DNA from: Sisyra terminalis
Taxonomy: Eukaryota; Arthropoda; Insecta; Neuroptera; Sisyridae
Assembly: GCA_958496175.1 (NCBI GenBank)
Contig: OY292277.1
Location: 744,001-808,000, forward strand
Reading direction: 5' to 3'
DNA length: 64,000 nucleotides
The notes below the pieces were generated by a model that worked only from the letters and a program-made list of their open reading frames with translations, had not been told where the DNA came from and did no database searches. The translations under genes and the position numbers were made by a program. Of the stretch, positions 63,348 to 64,000 are shown piece after piece (the first letter of the stretch is position 1; every line of letters begins with the position of its first letter).

Positions 63348-64000
63348 TATTGCTGTAATATTTGCGGTTAATTTTGCGGATATTATTGCGGTTATTTTTG
63401 CGGATATCAGTGCGGTTATTTTGCGGTGATATTTGCGGTTATTTTTGCGGATATCATTGCGGTTATTTTGCGGTAATATTTACGGTTATTTTTGCGGATA
63501 TCATTGCGGTTATTTTTGCGGATATTATTGCGGTTATTTTTGCGGATATCATTGCGGTTATTTTGCGGTAACATTTGCGGTTATTTTTGCGGATATTATT
63601 GCGGTTATTTTTGCGGATATCATTGCGGTTATATTGCTGTAATATTTGCGGTTAATTTTGCGGATATTATTGCGGTTATTTTTGCGGATATCATTGCGGT
63701 TATTTTGCGGTAATATTTGCGGTTATTTTTGCGGATATTATTGCGGTTATTTTGCTGACATATTTGCGGTTTATTTTGCGGATATTATGGCGGATATTTT
63801 TGCGGATATCATTGCGGTTATTTTGCGGTAATATTTGCGGTTATTTTTGCGGATATCATTGCGGTTATTTTTGCGGATATTATTGCGGTTATTTTTGCGG
63901 ATATCATTGCGGTTATTTTGCTGTAATATTTGCGGTTAATTTTGCGGATATTATTGCGGTTATTTTTGCGGATATCATTGCGGTTATTTTTGCGGATATT
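63348..64000 (+). repeat. Continuation of the array at the right window edge
   Basis: Resembles 59,205-60,100, including TTTACGG (63,481, also seen at 49,261) and the GCTGACATATT variant (63,757; 59,901 in the earlier block). One 24-bp dimer is missing relative to 59,291-59,524. The window ends inside a half-unit, so the array continues beyond it. Confidence 0.85.

Larger units (their letters stand above)
1..64000 (+). repeat. Satellite array of GCGG-phased 11/12-bp half-units (23/24-bp dimers)
   Basis: Every part of the window reads as head-to-tail half-units that start with GCGG (or a one-base variant such as GCTG, GTGG, GCAG, GCGA) and continue with 7-8 AT-rich bases. The common half-units are GCGGTTATTTTT, GCGGTTATTTT, GCGGATATCATT, GCGGATATTATT, GCGGTGATATTT, GCGGTAATATTT, GCGGTAACATTT, GCTGTAATATTT and GCGGTTAATTTT. 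Dividing the length by 11.75 bp suggests roughly 5,400 half-units; this is an estimate, not a count. No half-unit is inverted, and I see no unique sequence longer than a half-unit. The G-rich, T-rich strand is always the top strand. Composition is about 37-39% GC as judged from the consensus units. The array runs off both ends of the window. No coding potential is supported. Confidence 0.98.

Noticed and set aside
1..64000. CRISPR array
   Set aside because: There are no unique spacers between repeats; the sequence between GCGG cores is itself the repeat, and no cas gene is present.
1..64000. Telomeric repeat array
   Set aside because: The units are 11-12 bp with an internal C and strong variant structure. 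They do not match TTAGGG-like or other telomere repeats I know, and nested 0.2-15 kb HORs are not telomere-like.
1..64000. Repeat-protein gene (VNTR-encoded cysteine- or leucine-rich protein, CGYFCGYH periodicity)
   Set aside because: No frame stays open through the array. Each frame meets TGA or TAA every few 23-bp dimers, and indels of 23 bp between HOR copies ignore the frame.
1..64000. Rho-independent terminators or promoters from T-rich runs and TATTTTT motifs
   Set aside because: T runs of 4-8 occur in nearly every unit without a preceding stable hairpin, and AT-rich boxes occur every 12 bp, so neither has predictive value here.
1..64000. Replication origin with iterons (bacterial or plasmid)
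   Set aside because: Iteron arrays are typically a few copies near a rep gene and a DnaA box. Thousands of units with no rep gene do not fit.

Overview
This window is one uninterrupted tandem-repeat (satellite) array from base 1 to base 64,000. I find no protein gene, RNA gene, transposon, CRISPR array or stretch of unique sequence. Both ends lie inside the array, so its true size and flanks are unknown.

The elementary unit is a half-repeat of about 12 bp, the tetramer GCGG followed by 7-8 AT-rich bases, always in the same orientation. Half-repeats pair into two kinds of dimer. The 24-bp dimer is GCGGTTATTTTT followed by GCGGATATCATT (or GCGGATATTATT). The 23-bp dimer is GCGGTTATTTT followed by GCGGTGATATTT, GCGGTAATATTT, GCGGTAACATTT or GCTGTAATATTT. 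Runs of one or more 24-bp dimers punctuated by single 23-bp dimers give the recurring local spacings of 47, 71, 95 and 119 bp. The many open reading frames of 60-260 codons are by-products of this arithmetic and should not be annotated as genes.

Layout: (1) 1-3,834 is a patchwork with 201-, 345- and 402-bp higher-order repeats (HORs), partly a diverged copy of 4.8-5.6 kb. (2) About 3,835-18,383 (copy A) and 18,598-33,954 (copy B) form a direct duplication of about 15 kb. Copy A has an extra 1.3-kb block that B has once, and B has a 1-1.2 kb block three times that A has once. (3) 33,955-41.1 kb holds HORs of 2,202 bp, about 1 kb and 285 bp. (4) 41.1-47.5 kb is built on a 1,478/1,489-bp tandem pair. 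(5) 47.5-60 kb has three copies of a HOR of about 1,776 bp with associated blocks. (6) 60-64 kb has two copies of a 1,644-bp HOR and then a return to sequence like 59.1-60 kb. Two sequence subfamilies alternate: type I (1-11.6 and 18.6-24.9 kb) lacks the GCTGTAATATTT unit, and type II (11.6-18.6 and 24.9-64 kb) is rich in it.

Organism: nothing here identifies a taxon. A homogenised, head-to-tail array over 60 kb long with nested HORs and no genes is typical of eukaryotic satellite DNA (centromeric, pericentromeric, subtelomeric or sex-chromosome heterochromatin) and would be extraordinary in a bacterium or archaeon. The eukaryotic assignment is inference. Boundaries of duplicated blocks were located by eye from marker variants and offsets; they are approximate to one repeat unit (about 25 bp) unless a junction is described.
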